Below are positions 14,291 to 25,346 of a stretch of 64,000 nt of DNA, piece after piece (position 1 is the stretch's first letter; every line of letters starts with the position of its first letter). The notes below the pieces were generated by a model. It made no database searches and had not been told where the DNA came from. It worked only from the letters and a program-made list of their open reading frames with translations. Made by a program: the position numbers and the translations under genes. Origin of the DNA: Camelus bactrianus (Eukaryota > Chordata > Mammalia > Artiodactyla > Camelidae); contig NC_133558.1 in assembly GCF_048773025.1 (NCBI RefSeq), positions 42,008,501-42,072,500 of the forward strand. Direction: 5' to 3'.

Positions 14291-14307
14291 TAAGTTAAGT
14301 AAGCACG

Positions 14308-14536
14308 GTAACAAGGAATAAAGAGAAGTTACCTCCAGGTACAGTTATTTTGATTAAAATATCCATACAGAAAGCAAGTCACCCCCACGACTGCTGCCAG
14401 GAGGACCATCTGAGTGTAATAGCCCAGATAATCAAAGTAGATTCTGACCTTCTCTGTGCAGAATTTCCTGCAGAAAGACAGAAGGTAGTTTCAGAAGACA
14501 CACATAATCGCTCTGTAGCTTCATCCTCATGTTAAA
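14308..14536. other. Unassigned sequence
   Basis: Short non-coding stretch between the 3'-truncated L1 and a SINE. Nothing recognised. Confidence 0.5.
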
Positions 14537-14674
14537 TTCTTTTTCTTTGTTCTTTTGGGGGACATAATTAGGTTTATTTACTTGTTTTTTAAATGGAGGC
14601 ATTGAAGATTGAACCCAGGACCTCATGCATGCTAGGCATGCAATCTAACACTGAGCTATACCCTCCCTCCATCA
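14537..14674 (-). mobile_element. Vic-1-type tRNA-derived SINE
   Basis: In reverse complement it reads 'gggtatagctcagtgttaga' (A box region), then 'ggttcaatct' (B box), then 'cctccat' and an A-rich tail with the 'aacctaattatg' element. This is the camelid Vic-1 layout as I remember it. It is a SINE and not a tRNA gene: there is no acceptor stem, and an A-rich body follows. Confidence 0.85.
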
Positions 14675-15880
14675 TATTAATTTCTGATTCTAAATCAAGG
14701 GGGCTTTAAGTTTAAAACTCTGACTCAATTCACACTTAAAACATATGCGTTTTCATAGCAGCCCCCAAATTCTACCGTGAAATAAGAAGTATTTAACGTA
14801 TCATAGAAGTACAGACCACTGGTTCACCTGCTGAAGAGAGATAAATGAGAACAGAGCAAAGGAGGGGACGAGGCCGACTCTGGAGCAGATGCAGGGGATC
14901 ATCACCACCCATTGGACAGGCTGGCACATTCAACAAATCCCCCCAAAGATCATGCTTAACAGGCTTGACACAAGTGGACATCAACAACTGGCTCAGTCAT
15001 CTGCTCCTGCCTTATCTCGGGAACGTCCCTGGGGCAAATGCATCGTAAACCACAGATAATAAGAAAATGGCTGATAATGATAACAACTGGGAGTGCAATG
15101 TCTCTGTGACAAAATATTTATAAAACTCATTGTGGGAATGGGAGAGGGCAGGAGGGATGTGACTGAGGAAGGCACTGCCCTGTATTCTTTGTATCTAGCA
15201 CGTCTGTTGTTCCTAGGTTTTTAAAACTCTTCAATGTTTCTCAGTTAATCTGGAGTAGACGGAACAGGCCAGGGAGGCAAGATTAGAAGAAAGGAGGCAG
15301 GGCACGAAGTGGTGCCAGGCTGGTCCTGAAAGGGAGACAGACACAGACAGGCAGAAACAGAGGGCTTAGGGATGAGGCGGAACAATGAGGTGGCGGCTCA
15401 GTTGTGTCTTGCCATTGCTGATACTTCCTTTGCCTGGCGCACTGCGGACTCGGCAGTGCTGGGTAAAACCTGTGGCTTTCCTCAGCTCTGAGTTCCCTCT
15501 GAGGCTTCCGGCTCAGTCTGGAGCTGAGATGAGCTCCGTGGGCTTAGCCTAGGGTGGACTCAGCTCTGAGAACTGCCTGGAGACCTGGGAAACTTCATGC
15601 AGGAACCCCTAGGGCTGGACCAGAGCTCACAGGGCTGCTGTGAGACCAGCTCCATCGTCAGAGACCTGGGCGTGGACCATTCCATGGGGAAAAGGGCTGA
15701 GCCCGATGCCAAATCAGATAGGAGGGGAAAGTGGGTTCATTCTCATGTGACTGGGCTTTGTGACCTGGCTCACGGATGGCAGGCTCAGGATGGTTTCTGG
15801 CAGAGAAAACCCTGGCAATGGGTTTGAGATGTCTTGGACTCTTTCTTGTTAAGCTTTTTGTAATACATTCTTATCAACTA
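14675..15880. other. Unassigned sequence
   Basis: Moderately GC-rich unique-looking sequence from about 15.25 kb to 15.83 kb. An open frame at 15597-15827 (76 residues) has no recognisable domain. No splice-bounded exon stands out. Confidence 0.45.
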
Positions 15881-15884
15881 TCTG

Positions 15885-16150
15885 TCCTGAAAATGCCACA
15901 TTCAAATCTGAAAGAATGTTAGAAGTTGCCTGCTCCAACTGCCCAGTGGTAAACACACCCTGCTACAGTTAGAGAGCTGGTCAGGCAGCCTCTGCCTGGA
16001 TATTTACAGCAACGGGGAGTTCATTACTTCCAAAGGTTACATGTCGGCAAGTAGGTCAGATAGAATTTTTGAACCTTTAACAGATGTCTGCCTCCTAGTC
16101 CTTGCTGAAAAGCTAGGAATAATGAGGACCCCTTCAAATGTAGTTTTGTC
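15885..16150 (+). mobile_element. Possible ancient CR1/L3-type LINE fragment
   Basis: The run 'cctctgcctggatatttac', then 'aacggggagttcatta', resembles the conserved 3' portion of mammalian L3/CR1 copies. It is too decayed to be sure. Confidence 0.35.
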
Positions 16151-17107
16151 TGATTGTTGTTTCTCTCTGTCAAAAACACCCCAATTCTTAACATCAGTTT
16201 TTCAAAATTCAGCTTTGATTTCTTTTTATCAAAATTATACCATACATTCATTAAAGAGTCAAACAGTTCTCGAAAACCGATTGTAAAAAGGAGCAGTTCC
16301 CAACAACCGCCCCACTTCCTGGTCAGAAGCAACCACGTTCAGCTCCTACTGCTGACTCTTGGAATAATTACTCCCTGTCTCTGACTAATATCCTTGAAAC
16401 ACAGCCTACTGACTTTTTCAACTTTATGTATCACCTATCTAACTTTCTATTTTGGAAAATGAGGATTAAGCTCTCTTTCAAACCCCATCTCGTCTACACA
16501 CCCAAACCTTCATTCTTCCAACCTTTTGATACAATTACATTATAATTTTGATCAGCTCAGTATCCTGGCTTTACATTATTAGGACTCAGTACAGACTGTT
16601 CACAGCTGTAGCAAGTTGTCTGCTAGGCTTACTTTTATCTTCTCTACTTTGTTTTTCCTGGAGTTAATAATTGTCTTGGTGGCTCATAGCTTAGATTTCT
16701 GTGCACTTAACAATTCAACCCCAGACCTTCTCCTAATGAATAACTTTCTCAATACTTTCCAATACATTGTTTACAAATTTCGTCTTCTTGAATAAATCTC
16801 TTCAGATCTCCTTCAACCTGGATTAACCACATGCTAGTCTTGTCACAGATTTCAAGGGCCCACTAGTGGGAAGAAACAAAGGGAACACATGGACCAGGAG
16901 CAGGGAACAGATCAACATATTTTCCTTAGTAGAACATACTTAAAATAGTGGGAAAATTGTTTTCTTAACAAACACAAACACACACACAAACCCCGAAAAC
17001 CCATAAAGAATGATTAAAGAGCCATCAAACCCATTGCCCTGCCATCAAATACTGTATAACATAAAACAAAAATAACAGAAGGAAAATATCATATAAATAT
17101 GAATCTC
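16151..17107. other. Unassigned AT-rich sequence
   Basis: No gene seen. A short CA run lies near 16972-16987. Confidence 0.45.
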
Positions 17108-17222
17108 AAGGGTGATGGGGTACACTCAGTGGCAGAGTGTGTGCTCAGCATGCATAAGGTCCTAGATTCAATCTTCAGTAACTCCATTAGGAAAAAAAAA
17201 AGATTTAAAAAGAAAAGAAAAA
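17108..17222 (+). mobile_element. Vic-1-type tRNA-derived SINE
   Basis: It opens 'gggtgatggggtacactcag' and reaches 'cagcatgcataaggtcctag' and 'ttcaatcttcagtaactcc', then an A-rich tail. Same family as the copy at 14.5 kb, more diverged in the A box. Confidence 0.85.
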
Positions 17223-17865
17223 TGTATCAACTTTCAATATTTACATATGTACAAACATCCTCTTTTAGAACTGTGTTCTACAGGATAACCCAGGTTAATG
17301 AGAAAGTGCCTCTTCATGACTGTGATCCTGCTGATAATTGAGGGAGAAAATTAGAGTATGACCACATGAAATAAAATCCCTTATGAAATAATGATCCCGG
17401 GTGACAATCATTATTGGCTGCTGTCATCACAAAAAAAGAGCCAACTGGACATAATGTACTTTGTGACAGGAGTATAAAACTTCACATAACAAGTATTCTT
17501 GCACAGATTTGAACCTCAGTCAGATCAAGCTTTTAGGGGAGGATCAAATCACTTAGCTAAAGCAAATACATAGGATGGAGAAACAAGTCTAACACCACAG
17601 GGGAGAATGAAATCAGCCACACAGTAGATAGAGAAACCCCTCAGCAATTTTAAGAAAAATGAGAAAAAGGAAAATTATTGATTAGAACCCACTTGAGAGA
17701 TATGCGAGCTGCAATGTCTGAACCTAGTCTGGATCCTGATTTCAACCCCAAAACTACTTAAAAGTGTATTTTTGTGACAATCAGGAAATTATTTTGTAAC
17801 CCTTAAAAAAAAAGGAATATTCCAATTGTATTTGAAAGAGACCTTGTCATTTCAGTAATGAAAGG
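17223..17865. other. Unassigned AT-rich sequence
   Basis: No gene or clear repeat recognised. Confidence 0.45.
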
Positions 17866-18060
17866 TTAAGCTATGTAGGATTGTCTTCAAAATGATCCCG
17901 TGGTGGGGGAGGGGAGGAGGTGGCGATGAAAGATGCAACAACAGTGACTCTGAGTTGATAATTCTGGAGCTGGGTGACTGATACAGGCAGGCTGGCTGTG
18001 CTGTTCTCTCTACTTCTGTACATGTTGAATCTTTCCATAAAATATGAAACAAAAAAAAGA
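17866..18060 (+). mobile_element. Old LINE-1 3' end (L1M-type)
   Basis: The end 'tctctacttctgtacatgtt' with 'tttccataaaatatgaaac' and an A-run matches old L1M 3' termini. Upstream parts are missing or too decayed. Confidence 0.55.
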
Positions 18061-18074
18061 CTTCAGTGTTTTAA

Positions 18075-18170
18075 AACCCTCACTTGGAAGGTTAAGAGGT
18101 TTGCCCAAGTAGGTGGGCACCTACATGGGGCGCTGAGATTAGAAAGAACAGGCACCTGGCTCCAGGCCGA
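18075..18170 (+). mobile_element. MIR SINE fragment
   Basis: The core 'ggttaagaggtttgcccaag' and the later 'cctggctccaggc' match the 3' half of MIR. Old mammal-wide element. Confidence 0.5.
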
Positions 18171-18189
18171 CCTGGGGCTACTTGACCCT

Positions 18190-18880
18190 CCTCTCCTCAC
18201 CGTCCACAGCCAGCCCATAACTGCATCCTGTCAGCCACACTCCCCAAACGCATTCTCCCTGGCTCCCACCATCTCTCATCTGGCCCACTCCAAGAGCCTC
18301 CGACCAGGCCTCCCTGCTTCCTGGGTCCCTGCAATTCATTCTCCACATTATCTTTGCAAAATGTGAGTGAGAGAAAATTACTATAGTCCTTAAACTATCA
18401 TGACTGCTTCTCACTGCACTTAGAGTCTACACTCCTTTCCGTGCTCCTGATGCCCTTCTAAACCTCGCGTCTCGTCACTCTCACCAGCGCTGGCTCCAGT
18501 ATCTCCTCAAACCTGCTGAGCACATTAGTGCCTCGGGGCCAATGGACAAGCTGCCTCTATTCCTGGGGTGACTTTTCCAAGATCCTCAAAGTCCAGCCTC
18601 CTTATCGCCATCTCAGCTCACATGTCACCTACTCAAAGATAGCATTCTTGACTCACTTCCCCCCAAGTCTCCCATCTCAACACTGTGTCATTTCCTTCAT
18701 TTCAATCTGACATTTTTTCCTTATTCGCCTGATGATTTTTGATTGCTCGGTTGTCTTTGGCCTCCCTCCCCCCAGCAGCCTTGCCCAAACACCATAAGCT
18801 CCCGGGGAGCAGCCGGCACTGGTGCTCTGAGAAGACACATGCTGAGCACGAAATTACAGTCACGTGGTGTAGTGAAACGG
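18190..18880 (+). mobile_element. LINE-2 3' portion, decayed
   Basis: The region is rich in C/T and contains 'cacatgtcacctactcaaag', a typical L2 3' motif. The L2 reverse-transcriptase tail sequence precedes it. No open frame survives. Confidence 0.6.
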
Positions 18881-19059
18881 TGTCGAACAGCAAATACAGC
18901 AAAGCAGTGAGAATTTCTCTCTTATTTTATAATTTAAGTGAAATCTAACTTTTACTCCTGTTTAATGAAGAATTCGGTAGGACTCTGGTCCCAGTTCCTG
19001 GACGGCAACCCCTAAAGCCTTGAAATTTCCCAAGATAGGAATGTCTTTGCTATTCATCG

Positions 19060-19570
19060 TGGACCCTTGGATGGCTTGTGTTCATGAGTTGACTCAGGAT
19101 GGGGACTGGCCAGCCAGATACACCAACCATGTGATTAGAGGAGTGGGGCTTTGAGCTTTGTGACAAGTGAGTTACCACCAGGAGAGGAAGGGGCTCAACG
19201 GTTAGGGCTAAGGAAAGGTCTGACTTACAGTTAGGGTTTGGTTTAGCCATGTAGGTAGTGACCCAATAAATCATGTCTTTGTTATAAAGCCTCCAGTAAA
19301 AACTTGGGGCAACAAAGCTCAGAGCTCCTGTGAGCTTCCTGGTTGGTAACACTCTTGGAGGACTGTCACACTCAGATTCCATGAGGGCAACCCTGAGTCC
19401 TTCCCACTGGAGTGCTCTCCACAACAGCTCACCTGATGAGATCTAAGGGCTGCTTCTTGTCTATGCTTTGAGGAGGAGCCCATTCCCTGTACAGAAGGCC
19501 CTGTATGCTGGGGCAGCTGAGGTCCTCTGACGGAGGCTGAAGTTGCACTGGGAAGCAGAAGCAAACAGGT
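19060..19570. mobile_element. Possible LTR remnant, family unresolved
   Basis: The block 'caataaatcatgtctttgtt' followed by 'ataaagcctccagtaaaaac' and 'gagcttcctggttggtaac' resembles a solitary old ERVL/MaLR-like LTR. No internal retroviral sequence accompanies it. A fossil, with ends uncertain. Confidence 0.4.
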
Positions 19571-21097
19571 GAGCGTCACTGTCACCACGTCTTCACATGT
19601 TCTGTTGATAAAATGCTGTGCTAACACTTCGTGGTCATTTGTAAATGAGGGGCCCTCACTTGTCAGAAGGGATGGAGGTACCATATAATTTTCCATAATT
19701 CTCACCCAAGATTAATACTAACCCCTTGAGGGTCATTTGCAAACGTGGGTGGAAAGGAACGCTTGGATTTTACAGTCCTGGGACCACCGTGGGTACCTGG
19801 TGAGAGCCTTGCAGATGCTTAATGTCCTATAACCGGGCCAGTCTTCCACAGCAAAAAAAAACTAGCCCACCCAAGTGCCCAAACTGCTGCAGTGGAGGGA
19901 CACCTGACGGTCCAGCCCCCTCCTTGGACCCCCAGAGGAACCTGGACTCTGGCTGGTTAGGGGCAGGGTCAATTCTAAAACCCAGGCTTTTTTGTCCCCA
20001 CAATTCAGTAGTTATTCGGTGACAGCACATGGAATATAAACAAAGAAACTTGACATGATGATATATATTTAGCTTACTCAAGAAACAAAATTTAAATCCT
20101 TTCATTCTCCTTCCCACCTGACACACTTTCCTTTGTCCTGTACTAGAACCAGATTATTACCCACCCAGCCTTAACATGGGTCCTGACTCCACTTACCTCC
20201 CTCCCAAACACCACATGAGATGATTCCTCAGCCTGGATCTGGGACCAGCAATTACAAGAGGCTTTAGTGGAAAAGAACTGGTTGTGCACAGATGCCAACT
20301 AAACACTGTAGAATCCTGGTGTCCCACATTAGTAATCATGACAGCTGTTTGCAAGTGTCTCCAAAGTTCATTTCAGACTCTCACTTCTAATTTTGTTGGG
20401 ACATAAATATAAATCATGTGGACTGCTGGGCTGGACTGCTATGCTGGGTCTCTGATCCAGGAAGCTCAGTGTGTGCTCCCTGCACCCAGCTCCCTGTTCT
20501 GTTCATGCATGTGCATCAAGCAGCTGTTTAGTGTCCATTTTAATATCTTAAACAGTGCATTTCAGTATTGTCTTCATCCACAAATACGTGTACCACACAG
20601 TAGTAATGATCAATCTCAGTCTTTGCTTTCTTTGTTCTTAGAGAGTCAGATAAATGGATAGCAAAGATAACAAAGTCATAGAGCGCTATAATATAGTATT
20701 TCCTTTATTTCAATGACAGGATTTATTTAAAGAGCTTAGATATAACATCCTTGCATTTATGGCATCATTAAGCATCTGAGGCTGTTACATTTTAAAAACT
20801 TCACTTCATGTGAGATGTCATCAGTTAGAGAAGTGCTCCTGAATTTGAGAGGTTGCTGTCATCTCAGACGGAGTCCCTAAAAAATGTCAACACTCTGCAG
20901 TATTGCCATCATGACAAGAACCCAGACAGATGAAATTTGGAAAGCCCTGTGGCTTACTTGTGCACGGACAGAAAATGGTATTTCAGAGGGAAAAGCCTGA
21001 ATTACAGAAAATGATAAATTAAATGGTCTAACATGCATTTCCTTTACAAAGAACTAATACTTCTTTGGTTGATAATAACATCTGTCAGTAATTATGA
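19571..21097. other. Unassigned sequence
   Basis: No gene seen. Open frames here are short and featureless. Confidence 0.45.
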
Positions 21098-21525
21098 AAA
21101 TAGCTGACAGATGCGTAGTACTTACTATTAGCCAGGGCTGTTCTAACATTGACACGGATTCATTAATCCCCATAGCAACTCTACGAGGTGGGTACTATTA
21201 TTATCCCCATTTTATTGATGAGGAACTTGATAAACACAGAGGCTAAATGTCTTTTACAAGGTCGACAGCGAGAAAACAGCAAAGGTGTTCCATCCTGACC
21301 CTGCGCTCTTGGCCACTTCTCTTTTTTGTTGTTGTTGTTGGCGGGGAGATAATAAGGTAATTCTGGTGGGGTGTGGGGAAGTAATTAGGGTTATTTGTCT
21401 ATTTTAGAGGAGGTGTTGGGGGCTGAACCCAGGAACTTATGCGGGCTATGCATGAGCCCCATCACTTGAGCTGTACCCTCCCCTCTCGAATCTATGCTCT
21501 TAGCTGCTAATCCACACTGCCCCAC
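21098..21525 (+). mobile_element. MIR SINE interrupted by a Vic-1 SINE
   Basis: The MIR body reads 'gggtactattattatcccca' and 'gatgaggaacttgataaac', reaching 'ctgcgctcttggccac' at about 21307. A Vic-1-type SINE follows, and MIR-like 3' sequence ('tatgctcttagctgctaatc') resumes at about 21488. Confidence 0.75.
21318..21487 (-). mobile_element. Vic-1-type tRNA-derived SINE inserted in a MIR
   Basis: In the minus direction it has the A-box and B-box region ('gctgaacccaggaacttatg' on the plus strand), a longer A-rich body and a GTT-repeat tail at 21325-21340. It sits between the two parts of a MIR. Confidence 0.8.
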
Positions 21526-22087
21526 ATGGTAACTCTGGGGGAACTACAGTTCATTCATTCACTGACTCGTTAAACCCAGCCTTCCCGGTGCCTGGGATTC
21601 AGCAGTGAAAAAGACAACATGGTTCCTGCCCTAAAGGAGATTGTCACCTCCTACATATTATTTTCATTTTACCCAGGAAGAAACAAGGTCAAGAAAATTA
21701 GCCTTTTCCTGTTAACACCGGAGGATACATAAGGTGCTTTATTTCGCTTCTGCCATTTGACTTACACCATGGGGAGGGAAAGCTGCCTTGCAGATCCCGG
21801 AGATCACAAGCCTTTTAATCCCGAATTTCTTTTAACACTGTCCCTTACTTGATACTTGATCTGAGAAAGGATGAAGTAAACCTAAAAAGATTTTAAGAGA
21901 GTGTGTGGCTTATACAGGGTAACTAACCAGCCACTGTTTACTATCCTAACACGAATCTGTAGGCATATTTCTTTTCTTTCTCTTTTTTCCTTTTTATGGG
22001 CAGCCTTTAAAAACCAAACCAAATCACTGATAATTCAACAGCAGGCTCTAAATCACCCCCAAGACAACAGCTAAACTCGGTTTAGAC

Positions 22088-22379
22088 CTACAATGCGGCT
22101 TCTGGTGGCTGGAATGAAGAATGTATCTCTATCCTGAATATAAAAGTCATTCACGCAGCTCTTCTCAAATAGGGCAATGAAAAACTCTTGCTCCGGCTTG
22201 ATGATACTTTCATCCACATGGAGGACTTTCATAAAACAGCTGAAATTATCAAAGGCTGAGGACCAGGTTTTCAGATCACTGGGCTTCAGAGGCAATTTTA
22301 TGTGCAGTATCTCAACGTATGTACAGAGCACCTCCCACAGGGTGTGTACTTTTGAAAATACAAGCTTGTCATCCAAAAC
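22088..22379 (-). pseudogene. ANO6: ANO6 (TMEM16F)-like exon, cytosolic N-terminal domain
   Basis: ANO6 is a calcium-activated phospholipid scramblase and ion channel of the plasma membrane. This block encodes part of its cytosolic N-terminal domain. It translates as about 96 codons without a stop, from LDDKLVFSKVH through WEVLCTY, HIKLPLKP, VDESIIKPEQEFF and FYIQDRDTFF to PATRSRI. Compared with remembered human ANO6 it has the same length and about three quarters of the residues. A pyrimidine-rich acceptor ('ttctcccaatatag') precedes it. The 3' end offers either GTAGGT or AG/GTCTAA as donor, which leaves a four-base uncertainty. Odd replacements (proline, tryptophan and arginine lost at conserved places) suggest relaxed selection. 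The next upstream ANO6 exon lies at 23.3 kb with an in-frame stop. A diverged functional paralogue is the alternative, but I think it less likely. Confidence 0.8.
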
Positions 22380-23259
22380 CTATATTGGGAGAATGAAAAC
22401 ACAAACCAGGAAACTAAGTATTTTCACATTTTTAGTACACAGATTTTTCTTACATTGCTGTTAGTTAAAGCACTTGTGCAAACACACACACATATGACAC
22501 TGGTAAAAGTGAAGATATAACAAAAATAGATTTGCAAACCATCATATATTTTTGCCTTAAAGACAATTTCTTTGTTGAAATTACTGAAAAGTTATTTAAA
22601 ATCCTTACAGTTCATTCATAAAATAACCAATGTTTTTGGTGAAGAAAAGCATACTTGTTAATTTTTAGTCCAAATTAGTAACTAAAATTAGAAACACCAA
22701 AATATTCTTTGCAGTGGTATTGTAATGACAAATTTTTAAATTTCTGAAACCTAGGACTATTTACATATCTGTTCAACATAGTGTTAAACAGCCATTAAAA
22801 GGGATTTAAAAGAATAATGTTTATTGATATGGAATATATAATAAAAGGAAAAAGCAAAAAAATGTGAAATAATAATTTTCCTTTTTGGAAGGGAAAAATA
22901 TCTACATTTGAACAAAAAAATGTTTAGAAGGATTTTAAGATTCTTTATGTATAATTAACGTACAGATGAGTTTTAATTCCACTCTTCTTACATTTTCAAT
23001 TTTGGGGGTAAATTTTTATAATAAAATAATCATTAAAAAGTTTCTTGCATTAATACATTAATAGATATATTTATGACTACATTCTCTGGCTATTAGACAA
23101 GATCTCCTAGCTTTGGATCTGAAACATACATTCCATAATGCAGATTCTGACTAACTCGCCTCCCAGCCCACAGTGAAGGCACGGCTAGGGTGACATATTT
23201 CAAATATAATTCCAGGTAACATGCAGGCTCCCAACCAATGGCTGCAAAGGGACTGACAC
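22380..23259. other. Intron-like sequence between two ANO6-type exons
   Basis: AT-rich, about 880 bp, bounded by an acceptor on its left (minus-strand 3' end) and a GTGTCA donor on its right. Its presence shows that the ANO6 copy arose from genomic DNA and not from spliced mRNA. Decayed L1-like A-rich sequence occupies roughly 22.75-22.95 kb. Confidence 0.55.
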
Positions 23260-23324
23260 TGATCTGGTTGCTCCCAGCTGCAGACCATCACAGATGAGGT
23301 TATATTCATAGGCTCATGCATTCT
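23260..23324 (-). pseudogene. ANO6: ANO6-like short exon with in-frame stop
   Basis: This 65-bp block is preceded by a good acceptor ('gatttcttttgacag') and followed by GTGTCA as donor. It translates NA-stop-AYEYNLICDGLQLGATRS. Remembered human ANO6 has AYESNLICHGLQLEATRS immediately before the VLDDKLVF segment encoded by the block at 22.09-22.38 kb, so order and phase (two bases in, phase 0 out) fit two consecutive ANO6 exons. The TGA three codons in marks this as a pseudogene, unless splicing skips the exon. Earlier ANO6 exons are not visible upstream: the next exon-like block, at 23.7 kb, is not ANO6 sequence that I recognise. Confidence 0.8.
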
Positions 23325-23678
23325 CTGTCAAAAGAAATCAGAAAATGTTAGGCTTTTACTTTCACCAAGGCAACAAGAAATTGATTTTTTTATGCAAAAA
23401 AATAACAACAAACCAATTTGAACCTTATGAAAAGACATTTGCTCAAAACAGCACAGTAGCAATGAAGGTGCTCTGGCTGGCAGGGACTTGTTAGATTCCT
23501 GTGAGTGCTGGACTCCTCACATGGAATTCCCTTGGCACTCCAGAAGGCCTGTGGTTGTCCCCATGGGTTTGTGGCCATATGTGGTGCACAAAAGTCTCTG
23601 GCTTTGCCACAATTTCAAAGCCTTTTTTGGCTTATGAAAGGTTTTGGACTCAAATGGAGTTTTCTTGAGTCCACTCAC

Positions 23679-23887
23679 TGATGGCATTCACCAGAGTTAT
23701 AGTCCAGATCTGACATTCTAGACTCGTAAAATCTTGCAGACATTCAAATGGTTCAGGTTTGGATGTGTATTCACCTCTGCAGGCCTGGACCATATTCGAT
23801 AAAGCCACTCGGACAAGTTCAGCAAAATGCAAGAAATTTTTCTCTCTGCTAGACTGAAATGTCTGTGAAGCATAAAAACTTCTGCAT
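23679..23887 (-). pseudogene. Exon-like block of unrecognised origin
   Basis: A 209-bp block has both splice signals: a pyrimidine tract with 'tatttttgtag' upstream and CA/GTGAGT, a strong donor, downstream. One frame is open throughout (one base, 69 codons, one base), reading CRSFYASQTFQ, FLHFAELVRVALSNMV, YTSKPEPFECLQ and ECQIWTITLVNAI. The leucine/valine pattern looks like helical repeat or globular protein sequence, not repeat-derived DNA. I cannot name the parent gene. It lies between a KLHL2-like exon (25.4 kb) and an ANO6-like exon (23.3 kb) on the same strand, and its phases (2 in, 1 out) match both neighbours. It may be a fragment of a fourth gene or a lineage-specific exon. Confidence 0.55.
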
Positions 23888-24029
23888 CTACAAAAATAGG
23901 GAACCAACTAATCAATAACATATCTATCTATAATGCATGGCCATTTAAAAAAAAAGTACTGTATTTACTGCTATTAAATTCTATCTGGCTTTTGCCAAAT
24001 TGTGTCCTAAACTGTAAGGAAAGTATATA

Positions 24030-24845
24030 AATGTAGAGAATTTTTGAACTTTTAATAGAAAAAGGAACCCTCCTAATCGGTTGGTGGGAATGTAAATTGG
24101 TGCAGCCACTATGGAAGACAGTATAGAGGTTCCCTAAAAAAATAAAAATAGACTTCCATGTGATCCAGCAATCCCAATCATGGTTATATGTCTGGAGAAA
24201 AATATAATTCAAAAAACACATGCACCCCAATGTTCACAGCAGCACTATTTACAATAGCCAAGACACTGAAACAATCCAAATGTTCACTGACAGACTGGAT
24301 AAAGAAGTTGTGGTATATCATATATATATATGTATATTTACATATATACATATATATACACACACATATATACAAATTAACACACACACAAAATGGAATA
24401 CTGCTCAGCCGTAAAAAATAAAATAATGCCATTTGCAATAACATGGATGGACCTACAGGGTATTATGCTAAGTGAAATAAGTCAGAAAAAGAAAAACAAG
24501 TATTCTATGTATTAACATATGCATATCTAAAAAATAAAACAAACTAATGACTATAATAAAAGAGAATTAGACTCACAGGTACACAGAACAGACTGGTGGT
24601 TACCAATGTGGAGAAGGAGGAGAGGGGAGGCAGGAAGGGGGTAGGGGATTGAGAGGTAAAAATTACTACGTATAAAGTGGATAGGTTACAGGGCTGTATC
24701 TTACAGCACAGGGGAATATAGCCATTATTTTATGGTGATTTTAAATGGAATACATTCTATAAAAATATTGAGCCTCAGTGTTTTACACCTGAAACTAATA
24801 TGATGTAAATCAACTCCTCAATTACAAAATTTTTAATCAAAGTTT
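24030..24845 (+). mobile_element. LINE-1 3' portion (ORF2 tail and 3' UTR)
   Basis: It starts in the ORF2 C-terminal region ('ggtgggaatgtaaattggtg') and continues through 'aacatggatggacctacagg' to a 3' UTR with 'cacctgaaactaatatgatg'. It is 5'-truncated. An AT/TATACA microsatellite (about 24316-24391) has expanded inside it. It lies in opposite orientation to the exon fragments on either side. Confidence 0.85.
24316..24391. repeat. AT/ATAC-rich microsatellite
   Basis: Impure (TATA)n, (CATA)n and (ACAC)n tract embedded in L1 sequence. Confidence 0.8.
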
Positions 24846-24849
24846 TCTT

Positions 24850-25165
24850 TTCATATTATTTGCAATGTTAGAAGCCACCACTGTCAATAGAAACATAGTG
24901 CCAGTCACAATTTTCCAGTAATCCCATTTAGAAAATAAAAAGTAACAAGTGAAATTAATTCCAGTAATAATTATATTTATCCCAAAATATCCAATATATT
25001 ATCATTTCAAAAGTGTGATTAACACTTTTAAACTTATTAATAAATATTTTACATTATTTTTGTTGTACAAAGTCTTGAAAATCTATTATGTATTTTCCAC
25101 TTATAAAACATCTCAATTCACAATAACCACATGTGGCTGGTGGCTACCATACTAGACAGAGCAGA
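24850..25165. mobile_element. Possible hAT-type non-autonomous DNA transposon remnant
   Basis: The end 'ccacatgtggctggtggcta' followed by 'ccatactagacagagcagat' resembles the conserved end of an old mammalian hAT MITE. Family not certain. Confidence 0.4.
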
Positions 25166-25346
25166 TTACAACATTCACACTTCTGATAAATTACCTGCTC
25201 TTACTTATTTAAAAAACTTACAGAAAAGGATTTAGGTATTCCCTATATCAAACAAAGCAACCTTGACGGGTGGGGAGTATCTTCATTATAAAGTGAAAAA
25301 TAAAGGTAAGAGAGCCACGGTTACATGTATGTTAATGTAACAAAAC

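Larger units (their letters stand above)
8590..14307 (+). mobile_element. LINE-1 with 5' UTR, ORF1 and ORF2, lacking its 3' end
   Basis: This is a lineage-specific L1. A GC-richer then T-rich 5' UTR (about 8590-9245) precedes ORF1 (9246-9929 open), a roughly 600-bp inter-ORF and ORF1-tail region, and an ORF2 spanning about 10570-14290 in several frames. It stops at about 14307, shortly after the 'gcagcaacatggatg' segment that normally lies several hundred bases before the poly-A. The 3' UTR and tail are therefore absent, the reverse of the usual 5' truncation. A 92-bp tandem duplication lies in the 3' part of ORF2 (13852-14035). Several frameshifts and stops mean it is not active. Confidence 0.9.

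Noticed and set aside
14537-14674. tRNA gene-like A and B boxes
   Set aside because: The internal promoter is that of a SINE: there is no acceptor stem pairing and an A-rich body and tail follow. The same applies to the other four copies.
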